Positions 6,087 to 13,719 of a DNA stretch of 19,728 bases are shown here, in pieces. Origin of the DNA: Burkholderiales bacterium (lineage in GTDB: Bacteria > Pseudomonadota > Gammaproteobacteria > Burkholderiales > Thiobacillaceae); assembly GCA_005790965.1 (NCBI GenBank), contig SXTL01000103.1, positions 1 through 19,728 on the forward strand, written 5' to 3'. Every line of letters starts with the position of its first letter. Position 1 is the first letter of the stretch. A model generated the notes under the pieces. The model did not search any database and had not been told where the DNA came from. It saw only the letters and a program-made list of their open reading frames with translations. The translations under genes were made by a program, and so were the position numbers.

Positions 6087-6728
6087 TTATTTGCCGGACT
6101 TTTTGAGTTCCTGCGCGATCAATTCGTCGGCCACGCGAAGGACGCCGGCGTAGCTACCGGCCATGGAGGGCGAGGTCAGGTATTTGCCGTTAATGATCAG
6201 GGCGGGAACCCCTTCCAGCCGGTATTCCTGACTGATTTGCTTGGCGCGATTGGCCTTGGTATAGACGCCAAAGGACTGGAAGGCGGCTTTGAGTTTGTCG
6301 GGATTGACTCCTTGGGTCGCGGCCCAGGTGACCACACTTTCCGGCGAATTGAAGCGGCGCCCCTCATTGTGCAGAGCGTTGAAGAGGGAGCCATGCAGGC
6401 GGGGGATTTCGCCCACGCTGTCAAGCGCGTAATAGGCTTGGGTCAAGGTCATCCAGCTCTCGCCCAGCACCGCTGGCTGACGCACGAGCACCACATTGCG
6501 GGGCAGTTTTTTGGACCACACGAGGAGCTCGGGTTCGAGCTGATAGCAATGTGGGCAGCCGTACCAGAAAAATTCCAGGACCTCGACCTTGCCCGGCGCG
6601 GCGGTCGCACGGGCAGGTTTGATCTCGATATAGTCTTTGCCAAGCTGGGCGGCATGGGCCGTGAGGCTCAATGCGGCGCTGACCGTCAGGAACAGGATAA
6701 TCAGGGGGCGGAAAAAGGAGTGGGACAT
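6087..6728 (-). CDS. dsbA: Thiol:disulfide interchange protein DsbA
   Basis: A periplasmic oxidase of 213 residues that donates disulphide bonds to exported proteins and is re-oxidised by DsbB. Residues 1-27 form a signal peptide (S-F-F-R-P-L-I-I-L-F-L-T-V-S-A-A-L-S-L, cleavage near A-H-A-A). The active site C-P-H-C lies at 58-61 in E-F-F-W-Y-G-C-P-H-C-Y, and the cis-proline is Pro175 in EGVPALIING. Length is typical of the DsbA/DsbL group. GAGG lies five bases before the ATG. It is 34 bp after the SPOR-protein gene, as in the argS-SPOR-dsbA run seen in many betaproteobacteria. DsbB is not in the window. Confidence 0.95.
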   Translation of the reverse strand: MSHSFFRPLIILFLTVSAALSLTAHAAQLGKDYIEIKPARATAAPGKVEVLEFFWYGCPHCYQLEPELLVWSKKLPRNVVLVRQPAVLGESWMTLTQAYYALDSVGEIPRLHGSLFNALHNEGRRFNSPESVVTWAATQGVNPDKLKAAFQSFGVYTKANRAKQISQEYRLEGVPALIINGKYLTSPSMAGSYAGVLRVADELIAQELKKSGK

Positions 6729-6762
6729 GAGGGCCTCGGCAGATAGCTATGAAGCAAGGGGT

Positions 6763-7416
6763 CTAGGGGAATACCGGCTCTTTGATAAGACGGGGGGTGA
6801 GATTGTTGCGGTTAAGCAGCCCCTCATTTTCACGCGCCAAGGCCTCGGTCTTGAACGGCCCGACACGGACGCGATGGGTTGCGCCATCGTCACTCGGGGT
6901 GATAACGACATCCAGATTAAGCAGTAACAGGCGGGCTCGCAGACGGCGGGCGTCATCTTCTTTGCGCAGGGCAGCAACTTGTAGCCACCAGATCTCACGC
7001 GGCTTGAGCGGAGGGGAGAGGGTGGGCGTTCTTCCTTTGACAAAATCGTCATGAAAGCCGGCCACCTTGGGGGGCGTCGTAACCGGGGCGGCCGGCCGCG
7101 CGGCGGTGGCCGTCGGTGGAGTGGGCGCAGCGTGGGTTGCCGGAGCCTTCGGCGAGGGCGAAATGCTCTCTACGGGGGTCGGGCTGGGCTTGGGCGGCGG
7201 ACGATGTTTGGCCACTGGGGCCTTGGTCGATGAAGGCTGAGCCAGCGGGGTGGGCGCTTCGGAATCCGGTTTGGATTCGAACCACTGGGTGAGGCCAAGG
7301 GTGAGGCCAACGCCCAAGGCCATGCCCACAACCAAGATAATCAGGGTACTGCGTCCTGATTTATGGCCCTTGGCCGCAGGGGCTTGACTAGCGGATTTGA
7401 AGTCGCGCCGCGCCAT
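6763..7416 (-). CDS. SPOR-domain protein (FtsN-like, membrane-anchored)
   Basis: A bitopic inner-membrane protein of 217 residues. A basic cytoplasmic N-terminus is followed by one membrane segment at about 23-45 (S-T-L-I-I-L-V-V-G-M-A-L-G-V-G-L). A Pro/Ala/Thr-rich periplasmic linker follows (about 50-130). A SPOR domain ends the protein (about 140-217), with I-W-W-L-Q-V-A-A-L and R-V-R-V-G-P-F. SPOR domains bind denuded septal peptidoglycan, so a cell-division role like FtsN is likely. Whether it is the true FtsN cannot be settled here. It starts 6 bp after argS with an AAGG sequence just upstream, so it is translated from the same message. Confidence 0.9.
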   Translation of the reverse strand: MARRDFKSASQAPAAKGHKSGRSTLIILVVGMALGVGLTLGLTQWFESKPDSEAPTPLAQPSSTKAPVAKHRPPPKPSPTPVESISPSPKAPATHAAPTPPTATAARPAAPVTTPPKVAGFHDDFVKGRTPTLSPPLKPREIWWLQVAALRKEDDARRLRARLLLLNLDVVITPSDDGATHRVRVGPFKTEALARENEGLLNRNNLTPRLIKEPVFP

Positions 7417-7422
7417 GGGGCC

Positions 7423-9153
7423 TTACATGGACTCCGGGGCCGAGACACCGAGCAGCGCGAGACCGGTTCGCAAGACCTGCTGTGTCGCCGTGATGAGGGC
7501 CAGACGGGCATTTTTCAGGGCCTCGTCATCTACTAGGAACTGGCAGGCGGTGTAAAAGCCATGCAAATCGGCCGCCAGATCCTTAAGGTAGTAGGCCACG
7601 CTGTGCGGTGCCAGTTCGTGGGCGGCAGCGGCGCAGAGGGCGGGAAATTCGGCCAGTCGTTCCAACACGGCCATGGCTTGTGGCTCGGTGAGCAGGCTTA
7701 AATCGGCCTGGGCCAGATCGGCGCGATGGCCGTCCCAGGCGGCTAGCACGCGACAGATGCGCGCATGGGCATACTGAATGTAATAGACCGGGTTTTCGTT
7801 CGACTGGCTCTTGGCCAGATCAAGGTCGAAGTCGAGGTGCTGCTCGGATTTGCGCAGCACATAAAAGAAGCGGCAAGCGTCGTTGCCGACTTCGTGGCGC
7901 AGCTCGCGCAGGGTGACAAATTGCCCGGAGCGCGTGGACATTGGCACCTTCTGGCCATCGCGATACAGTACCGCAAATTGCACCAAGGCAACGGTCAAAC
8001 GCTCGGCGTCAGCCCCGGCAGCCGTTAGGGCGCCCTTCACGCGCGGGATGTAGCCGTGATGGTCGGCGCCCCAGATGTCGATGACGCGATCGAAACCGCG
8101 CTCGAACTTGTTGAGGTGATAGGCAATGTCAGCGGCGAAGTAGGTGTAGATGCCGTTATCGCGCTTGACCACGCGATCTTTCTCGTCGCCAAAGGCGGTA
8201 GAGCGGAACCACAGCGCACCGTCCTGGGCGTAGAGATGGCCGTGCTGCTGAAGCTGGGCCACGGCCTTGTCGATCAGGCCCGCGTCATGCAAGGAGCGTT
8301 CGGAAAACCAGTGGTCAAACTCGACACCAAATTCGGTCAGATCATTGCGGCAGTCGCCCAGCTGTTCGGTGAGGGCAAAGCCGTGCACGAAGGCGTAATC
8401 CGCACCCAGCAGGGCCTTGGCGCGAGCGATGAGGTGATCGAGATGCGCCTCCGGGTCGGTCGCCACATCGGGGGCATGGGCAAAGAGATCGGCCGCGGCG
8501 CGGCGGTAGCGGTCACCGTGGGCCGATTGAATGCCATGGGCCATGTCGCGCACATAGTCGCCCTGATAGGCGTTGGGCGGAAAGGCGACGGCCTCGCCCA
8601 GTCCTTCCAGATAGCGTAGCCAGGTGGACAGCGCCAGGATGTCCATCTGCCGGCCGGCATCGTTGACATAGTATTCGCGGCTGACTTTGTAACCGGCAAA
8701 GTCGAGCACATTGGCCAGACTGGCGCCAAAGGCCGCGCCCCGTCCGTGGCCGACATGGAGCGGGCCGGTGGGGTTGGCGGAGACGAACTCGATCTGGATC
8801 GCTTGCCCTGCACCGAGGCGGCTACGGCCAAAATCATTCCCGGTGGCGAGGATGTGCGGAACGATGGCCTGGCGGGCTGCAGGTTGCAGGAAGATATTAA
8901 TGAAACCGGGACCGGCGATCTCGGTGCGGGCGATGACCGGTGCATCAAGCGCGGCAAGCAGTTCGGCAGCGACCTCGCGCGGGTTGCGTTTGAGGGCTTT
9001 GGCCAGTTGCATGGCTAGGTTGCAGGCGTGATCGCCATGGCTGGCCTGGCGCGGACGCTCAATGGTAATGGTGGCGTCGCTGCCGGGCGCAACGAGGTCA
9101 CGGGCACGGGCAAAGGCGAGCGCGAGTTGGGTTTTGGGATCTAGATAGGTCAT
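7423..9153 (-). CDS. argS: Arginine--tRNA ligase
   Basis: A class I aminoacyl-tRNA synthetase of 576 residues, the usual length, charging tRNA-Arg. The N-terminal Add1 domain covers about 1-110. F-V-S-A-N-P-T-G-P-L-H-V-G-H-G-R-G carries the HIGH motif as HVGH (133-136). WGADHHGY is at 361-368. The KMSKS-equivalent loop reads P-M-S-T-R-S-G (404-410), the form common in bacterial ArgS lacking a canonical second lysine. The DALR anticodon-binding domain forms the C-terminal part. It begins 54 bp after priA, and a perfect -10 hexamer lies in that gap. No clear Shine-Dalgarno is seen. It leads the argS-SPOR-dsbA group. Confidence 0.97.
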   Translation of the reverse strand: MTYLDPKTQLALAFARARDLVAPGSDATITIERPRQASHGDHACNLAMQLAKALKRNPREVAAELLAALDAPVIARTEIAGPGFINIFLQPAARQAIVPHILATGNDFGRSRLGAGQAIQIEFVSANPTGPLHVGHGRGAAFGASLANVLDFAGYKVSREYYVNDAGRQMDILALSTWLRYLEGLGEAVAFPPNAYQGDYVRDMAHGIQSAHGDRYRRAAADLFAHAPDVATDPEAHLDHLIARAKALLGADYAFVHGFALTEQLGDCRNDLTEFGVEFDHWFSERSLHDAGLIDKAVAQLQQHGHLYAQDGALWFRSTAFGDEKDRVVKRDNGIYTYFAADIAYHLNKFERGFDRVIDIWGADHHGYIPRVKGALTAAGADAERLTVALVQFAVLYRDGQKVPMSTRSGQFVTLRELRHEVGNDACRFFYVLRKSEQHLDFDLDLAKSQSNENPVYYIQYAHARICRVLAAWDGHRADLAQADLSLLTEPQAMAVLERLAEFPALCAAAAHELAPHSVAYYLKDLAADLHGFYTACQFLVDDEALKNARLALITATQQVLRTGLALLGVSAPESM

Positions 9154-9175
9154 GATGCGGCTACAAAGTTGCGCG

Positions 9176-9181
9176 ATTATA
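9176..9181 (-). promoter_or_regulatory. Candidate -10 element for argS
   Basis: The minus strand reads TATAAT here, 22 bases upstream of the argS ATG, in the short gap after priA. No recognisable -35 hexamer lies 16-18 bases further upstream, so it is either a weak promoter or a chance match. Confidence 0.35.
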
Positions 9182-9207
9182 GCCTCGCCGGCCGCCGGCG
9201 CGGGGGA

Positions 9208-11433
9208 CTAGAATTCCGCCGGATCCACATCCAGCGACCAGCGCACGCCGCGCAAGGGCAAGGTGTGAAGCAGAGGCACCCAGCGTCTCAGGTAAGCCTG
9301 CAAGGCCTCGCGTTGGGGGGCTTGCACCAGTAATTGAGCGCGTTCGCGGTGAGCAAGGCGGGCCATGAGGGCCGGCACCGCATCGTACACGGTGACTTCT
9401 GCGGGGCTGGGAAGACAACTCCGGGCCGCCTCCAGAAAGGCCATTGCGGCGCTCATCTGGCTGGCGTCGGCGCGCAATACGGCCAGATGCATGAAGGGTG
9501 GCAGGCCGGCTTCTTGCCGCTCGCGCAAGGTGTCTCGGGCGAAACTGGCGTAGTCGTGCTGGCGCAAGGAGACAAAGAGGGGGTGCCGCGGCCAGTCGGT
9601 CTGGACCCAGACCGTACCGGGTTTGGCGGCCCGCCCCGCTCGTCCGCTGACCTGCATGAGTTGGGCGAAGAGACGCTCGCTGGCGCGGAAATCGGGCGCC
9701 TGCAGGGCGTGATCGGCACCGATCACACCGACTTGGGTGAGATCCGGAAAATCATGGCCCTTGGCCAAGATCTGGGTGCCCACAATGAGATCGACCGCAT
9801 GGCGCTGAATGGCCTCACGCATGGCCGCAAAGGCGCCTTTTTGGCGGGTACTGTCGCGGTCAACGCGCAGGATGCGGGCCTCGGGGAAGCGTTCGATGAG
9901 GTGTTCTTCGACCCGTTGCGTGCCGTGTCCACCCGCACGCAGGTCGTGCGAGGCACAGTTTGGGCAGGTGGTCGGTACGGCTTGTTCGTGGCCGCAGTAG
10001 TGACAACGCAAGTGGTCGGTAGGCAGATTTCGATGCAAGACCTGATGGGCTGAGCAGCGGGGGCAATCAACGATATGTTGGCAGGCATTGCAAATTAGGG
10101 CAGGAGCGTAACCGCGCCGGTTGATGAAAACCAGGCTTTGCTCGCCGCGCTTAAGCCCAGCCGCAAGCGCTTCGGTCAGGGTGCGAGAAAGGCCTTGGTG
10201 GGGCCGGTCGGTGCGCGTGTCAATGAGGCGAATCTCGGGCAGGCTGGCCCCGCTAATGGCCCGCATGGTTAGGCGGTGTGATTGATAGCGGCCGCGCTGG
10301 GCGTTATGCCAGGTCTCCAGCGCCGGGGTTGCAGAACCGAGCAGGATCTGGGCATGGCTTTGGCGGGCGCGCCAGATGGCCAAATCACGGGCCGAGTAGC
10401 GCAGGCCTTCGCCTTGTTTGTAGGAGCCATCATGTTCTTCATCAACCACGATCAAACCCAGGCGCGCCAGGGGCGCAAAGAGGGCAAGACGGGTGCCGAG
10501 GACAATATCGACCTCCCCCCGCTGGCAGGCCAGCCAGGCGGTCAGACGCTCGCCGTCCGCTAGCAGGCTGTGCAGCAGGACAACGCGTTGATTGGGAAAA
10601 CGCTGCAGGATTCGCTCGGTGAATTGCGGTGTGAGATGGATCTCCGGAACCAGAATCAGGGCCTGCTGTCCTGCGGCGACGACATCGGCGCTGCGTTGCA
10701 GGTAGATCTCGGTCTTGCCACTTCCGGTAATCCCATGGATGAGGTGGACCCCGAAGCCATGGGCACGGCGGAGGGCGGCTAGGGTGGTCGCCTGTTCGTT
10801 GGTCAGCGAGGGTGGAACAGCGGGAGGGCAATCGGCCATGGGCCGGCAGGCCTCCACCCAGCCTTCCCGGAGCCAGCGGGCAAGCAGGGTATGAAATGGC
10901 TTGAGGGCCTCGCGGGTCTGTGCCCCGTTGTCCAGTTGGGCCACCAGCGCATGCTGGGCATGGGCGTTGGCTTTAAGGGTGGCGCTGTGTTGACGCCCGG
11001 CTTCCGTAAGACGATAGGCCGCCGGTGGCGGTAAGCGAAAACGCCGTTGCCGCAAGGCCGGAGGTAGCAGACCCAGTAGGGTGGCGCCAAGCGGGAACTG
11101 ATAGTAGTCAGCCGCAAAGCGCGCCAGATTAAGCAGATCGGCCGGCAAGGGGGGGAGGTCGCGATCAATGCTGTGCAGGGGTTTTAGCCGTGTTTCTGAA
11201 GCCCCATCGGACGCGGCATCGGGGGCTGCATCGGGCCCCGCATGGGACGCGCCCGGCGCGCCCGCCTCAACGAGGGCGACCAGAATCCCGACCTGAAAAC
11301 TTTCTGCCCGGCCTTTGCCAAACGGTACGATAACTCTCCGGCCAATATCGCTCGGTTCGGCGTCGGTCGTCCGGTAGTCAAAAAGGCGCGCCAGGGGAAT
11401 ATCAATGGCGACCTGTGCAATGCGCTGCATCAT
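9208..11433 (-). CDS. priA: Primosomal protein N' (replication restart helicase PriA)
   Basis: PriA recognises stalled forks and D-loops and reloads the DnaB helicase away from the origin. The protein has 741 residues. The N-terminal 3'-DNA-binding domain (about 1-105) contains an Ala/Gly/Asp-rich insertion (about 57-81). Walker A is GITGSGKT (234-241) and Walker B is DEEH (331-334), with the family signature LLGSATPALE nearby. Eight cysteines at 448, 451, 457, 460, 477, 480, 490 and 493 form the two zinc sites of the family. V-S-G-R-A-G-R is motif VI. The start is at ATG 11433; ATG 11430 is an alternative. The 332-bp gap upstream contains DnaA boxes, so expression may respond to DnaA (inference). 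Confidence 0.97.
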   Translation of the reverse strand: MMQRIAQVAIDIPLARLFDYRTTDAEPSDIGRRVIVPFGKGRAESFQVGILVALVEAGAPGASHAGPDAAPDAASDGASETRLKPLHSIDRDLPPLPADLLNLARFAADYYQFPLGATLLGLLPPALRQRRFRLPPPAAYRLTEAGRQHSATLKANAHAQHALVAQLDNGAQTREALKPFHTLLARWLREGWVEACRPMADCPPAVPPSLTNEQATTLAALRRAHGFGVHLIHGITGSGKTEIYLQRSADVVAAGQQALILVPEIHLTPQFTERILQRFPNQRVVLLHSLLADGERLTAWLACQRGEVDIVLGTRLALFAPLARLGLIVVDEEHDGSYKQGEGLRYSARDLAIWRARQSHAQILLGSATPALETWHNAQRGRYQSHRLTMRAISGASLPEIRLIDTRTDRPHQGLSRTLTEALAAGLKRGEQSLVFINRRGYAPALICNACQHIVDCPRCSAHQVLHRNLPTDHLRCHYCGHEQAVPTTCPNCASHDLRAGGHGTQRVEEHLIERFPEARILRVDRDSTRQKGAFAAMREAIQRHAVDLIVGTQILAKGHDFPDLTQVGVIGADHALQAPDFRASERLFAQLMQVSGRAGRAAKPGTVWVQTDWPRHPLFVSLRQHDYASFARDTLRERQEAGLPPFMHLAVLRADASQMSAAMAFLEAARSCLPSPAEVTVYDAVPALMARLAHRERAQLLVQAPQREALQAYLRRWVPLLHTLPLRGVRWSLDVDPAEF

Positions 11434-11511
11434 AAACTGGCCAACACCCCATCCAAGTTAAAGTAAATTCTCCGAAAGTGGGCGAACCGCTTGACCCGAC
11501 TGGTACGAAAA

Positions 11512-11548
11512 ACTTATCCACAAAATATGTGGATAAGTCTGTGTAAAA
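11512..11548. promoter_or_regulatory. DnaA-box cluster (candidate origin or DnaA-control site)
   Basis: TTATCCACA at 11514-11522 and its reverse TGTGGATAA at 11528-11536 are both perfect consensus DnaA boxes. They sit in an 11-bp inverted repeat (11512-11522 and 11528-11538) with a 5-base spacer. TGTGTAAAA at 11540-11548 is the reverse of TTTTACACA and matches the relaxed TTWTNCACA consensus. Three boxes in 37 bp is far above chance. They lie about 80-115 bp upstream of priA and beside an A/T-rich stretch. Confidence 0.7.
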
Positions 11549-11705
11549 CCTGCTTTAAACGGGAGCAAACCCTTCTCAAACCGAGCTTCGTACGCTCTTG
11601 CGCACAATTTGAACAAAATATTAAGACTAGTAAAAACAATGAGTTACAATTAGTTGATGGAGGTCAGATCTTTGTCTGAGGCCTATGGCTAAGGTTATGC
11701 CACCT

Positions 11706-11714
11706 TGTGTGTAA
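11706..11714 (-). promoter_or_regulatory. Near-consensus DnaA box
   Basis: TGTGTGTAA reads TTACACACA on the minus strand, one mismatch from TTATNCACA. It lies about 160 bp from the main cluster, on the other side of the A/T-rich stretch. Alone it would not be notable. Confidence 0.3.
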
Positions 11715-11765
11715 GTAGTTGCTGTTATTCTGCAAAATTGAGTAATTAAGGACAAGATGGGCGTT

Positions 11766-13226
11766 TTAATTGCTTAACGGGGGTGCGAGCGTATTCAGTA
11801 AGCCGTCTAGGATCGGACCGGCCTCAGGGGCATTGGGGTGGTTGATGATTAGGACCAAGGTCTTCCATTCGTGGCCCCCAACACCGCGTTCGTCATGCAA
11901 ATAACCGGCCCAGGCGCGTACCGCACGCAGGCTGCCCGTCTTAAGATGGGCGCGCCCGACGAGGTGCGCCGGCGAGCTGCGTTTCTGCAGGGTTCCGTCG
12001 ATGCCAAGGGTGGGCAAGGAGGCGGCAAATTCAAAAAACCAGGGTTGAGTACGGGCCCAGTGGAGCAGCTGGCCCAAACCCGCCGGGCTTAGCCGGGCCT
12101 CGCGCGATAGTCCGGCACCGTTATCCAGCACGAGCCCTGGCAGGGCAAGCCCACGCTGAGCGAGCCAGGCGGCAACCGTTTGCTGAGCCTTTGCGGGGGT
12201 CGCAGGCGCCCCAAACTGGGCAGCGCCCAGATTCAGAAACAGCATACGGGTCATGACATTGTTGCTGTGCTTATTGATGTCGCGGACGATTTCGGCCAGT
12301 GGGCGTGAGGCAAACCGAAGCAGGCTTTGAGCGCTATCCGGGGTAAGCCCTGGACGAATCTGCCCGTCAATGCGGCCGCCAAGTTCCTGCCACAAGCTGG
12401 CGATATGGAGGCGATTGTTGTCGGCGGGGGCCAGCAGATTAAACCAGGCCGTCCGCACCCCGCAGGCCAGAGGATAATCCCCTTGCAGATGGAGTTCTTG
12501 GCCCCGGATAACCGGCTTCAGGCGCTCCTGCCAACCGTTGCAGATCCCATTGCTTGGGCGTATTTCTGCCTTGACGGACAAGGTTGGGGGTTCGGCGCGC
12601 ACTACCACGGCCCCGTTCTGAGGGCTCAAGGTCAGGGCCAAGGTGTTGTAATTAAATAGTAAGGCGGCGGGCGGGGCGTTGTAGGGCCGCTCCGGAGCGG
12701 CATCGAATTCAGCCGGGTCCGGGACGCTCAAGGCATAATACTGATTATCCAGAATCAGGTCGCCGCGGATGGTTTGCAGGCCACGGGCACGCAGGGCGCG
12801 TAACAGGGCCGAGGCGCGTTCGGTGGTGAGCGTCGGATCGCCACCGGCTTTGATATAGAGCGAACCCTCCAGGATGCCATTCTGGAGGGTACCATCGACC
12901 AGCACTTCGGTCTGAAAGGTATGCGCGGGGCCTAGGAGATCGAGAGCCGCGAGGGTGGTGACGAGCTTCATCACCGAGGCCGGGTTGAAGAGTTGTTGTT
13001 CCTGATGGCTGAGGCTGGGCAGGGTCTCCGCGCTCGCTTGTACCCAAAGCCCGATGGACTCGGCGGGGATGCCGGCACGGTTGAGGGCCTGGACGATGGG
13101 CAAAGGCAAAGATGCGGGTAGGGACGCAGGTAGGGACGCCGATAAAGGCGTGGCCCAGGCCGCCAGCGCCGGGAGGCACAGAGCGGTAGCGGTAAGGCAC
13201 AGAGAGCGTCGCAAGGCGGTTGGCAT
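11766..13226 (-). CDS. dacB: D-alanyl-D-alanine carboxypeptidase/endopeptidase (PBP4 family)
   Basis: A periplasmic class C penicillin-binding protein of the S13 family that trims D-Ala from peptidoglycan stems and cleaves cross-links. From ATG 13226 it has 486 residues (E. coli PBP4 is about 477). A signal peptide lies at 1-25 (R-R-S-L-C-L-T-A-T-A-L-C-L-P-A-L-A-A-W-A). The three catalytic motifs are present: SVMK (84-87), SNN (321-323) and KTG (429-431). ATG 13226 is chosen because the signal peptide starts there; the frame stays open to 13403 and ATG 13256 would add ten residues. No Shine-Dalgarno is clear for either. It is divergent from ygfX. A short tandem repeat follows the signal peptide. 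Confidence 0.93.
   Translation of the reverse strand: MPTALRRSLCLTATALCLPALAAWATPLSASLPASLPASLPLPIVQALNRAGIPAESIGLWVQASAETLPSLSHQEQQLFNPASVMKLVTTLAALDLLGPAHTFQTEVLVDGTLQNGILEGSLYIKAGGDPTLTTERASALLRALRARGLQTIRGDLILDNQYYALSVPDPAEFDAAPERPYNAPPAALLFNYNTLALTLSPQNGAVVVRAEPPTLSVKAEIRPSNGICNGWQERLKPVIRGQELHLQGDYPLACGVRTAWFNLLAPADNNRLHIASLWQELGGRIDGQIRPGLTPDSAQSLLRFASRPLAEIVRDINKHSNNVMTRMLFLNLGAAQFGAPATPAKAQQTVAAWLAQRGLALPGLVLDNGAGLSREARLSPAGLGQLLHWARTQPWFFEFAASLPTLGIDGTLQKRSSPAHLVGRAHLKTGSLRAVRAWAGYLHDERGVGGHEWKTLVLIINHPNAPEAGPILDGLLNTLAPPLSN
13114..13137. repeat. 12-bp in-frame tandem repeat in dacB
   Basis: Two adjacent 12-mers, GCGGGTAGGGAC and GCAGGTAGGGAC, differ at one base. On the coding strand they give the repeated S-L-P-A-S-L-P-A just after the signal peptide, a tolerant position. 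Confidence 0.8.
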
Positions 13227-13281
13227 CAGGTAGGCTTGGGTGGGTGGTATCGGCATTGTAGCGGTGGAGGTTGGAGAGTGG

Positions 13282-13719
13282 ATGTCCTTTGAAATTGCAC
13301 CTTCCCGAATCCTGCGCGGGCTTTTGTGGGGCCTGCATGGTTTGGCCTGGCTGGCGCTTGGTCTCGCGGCGCTGCCTTTGGCGGTACAAGGGCTTGCCGC
13401 CACCTTGGTGGGGCTATCGCTGTTTGGCTGGGCGCCGCCGCCCGCTTGTCGTTTGCGTACGGACCGCGATGGGGTGCTGCATTACTGCGCCGGTTTTGAT
13501 CCCGATGCGCCTTGGCTGGCCTGCCAAGTGGCCGGAGCCAGTCATGTAACCCCTCTGTATTGTTCTCTGATCCTGCGGCCGCAAAATCCTGAATCAGTGC
13601 AGCGTGGGGCAATGCAGCGTGGAGCACTACGGATTTTGATTTTGCCGGACAGTTTGCCAAGCGAGGATTTCCGTCGCCTGCGCGTTTGGCTTCGGCGCTG
13701 GAGTGCGCATGCACACTGA
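13282..13719 (+). CDS. YgfX-like small membrane protein
   Basis: A protein of 145 residues with two closely spaced membrane segments at about 10-45 (L-L-W-G-L-H-G-L-A-W-L-A-L-G-L-A-A-L-P-L and the following hydrophobic run). The C-terminal part ends in L-P-D-S-L-x-x-x-D-F-R-R-L-R-V-W-L-R, which is the YgfX (CptA) family signature. In E. coli YgfX is encoded beside SdhE and was reported to affect division proteins, a role that is debated. SdhE is not adjacent here. ATG 13282 has GGAG seven bases or so upstream; the open frame to 13240 would add 14 residues lacking family character. It overlaps the helicase-nuclease gene by 11 bp and is divergent from dacB. Confidence 0.7.
   Translation: MSFEIAPSRILRGLLWGLHGLAWLALGLAALPLAVQGLAATLVGLSLFGWAPPPACRLRTDRDGVLHYCAGFDPDAPWLACQVAGASHVTPLYCSLILRPQNPESVQRGAMQRGALRILILPDSLPSEDFRRLRVWLRRWSAHAH
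13597..13626. repeat. 15-bp in-frame tandem repeat in the ygfX-like gene
   Basis: GTGCAGCGTGGGGCA is followed directly by ATGCAGCGTGGAGCA, differing at two bases. It encodes V-Q-R-G-A then M-Q-R-G-A just before the family's conserved C-terminal motif. Confidence 0.75.

Larger units (their letters stand above)
11434..11765. other. 332-bp intergenic region between dacB and priA
   Basis: No convincing gene is present. The right-hand part is strongly A/T-rich for this chromosome: bases 11603-11660 contain 15 G/C in 58 by hand count. It holds the DnaA-box cluster at 11512-11548 and a further near-match at 11706-11714. On the plus strand TTAAGA (11621-11626) and TACAAT (11645-11650) are spaced 18 bases and could be a weak promoter reading towards dacB. 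A small hairpin AAGGT/ACCTT (11691-11706) has no T-tract. A good priA promoter on the minus strand was not found. Both flanking genes run on the minus strand. Confidence 0.8.

Noticed and set aside
5370..6746. A 458-codon plus-strand open frame across the response regulator and dsbA
   Set aside because: It is antisense to two well-recognised genes, shows no domain pattern, and is explained by the GC-rich codon bias of the opposite strand.
9334..10053. A 239-codon plus-strand frame antisense to priA
   Set aside because: It opposes the zinc-binding and helicase motifs of priA and has no recognisable domain.
11491..11679. A 62-codon plus-strand frame in the dacB-priA gap
   Set aside because: It needs a TTG start with no ribosome site, runs through the DnaA boxes, and resembles no family I know.
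11657..11692. An 11-codon peptide frame (MEVRSLSEAYG)
   Set aside because: A -10-like TACAAT lies just upstream, but there is no Shine-Dalgarno and nothing downstream on that strand that a leader peptide could control.
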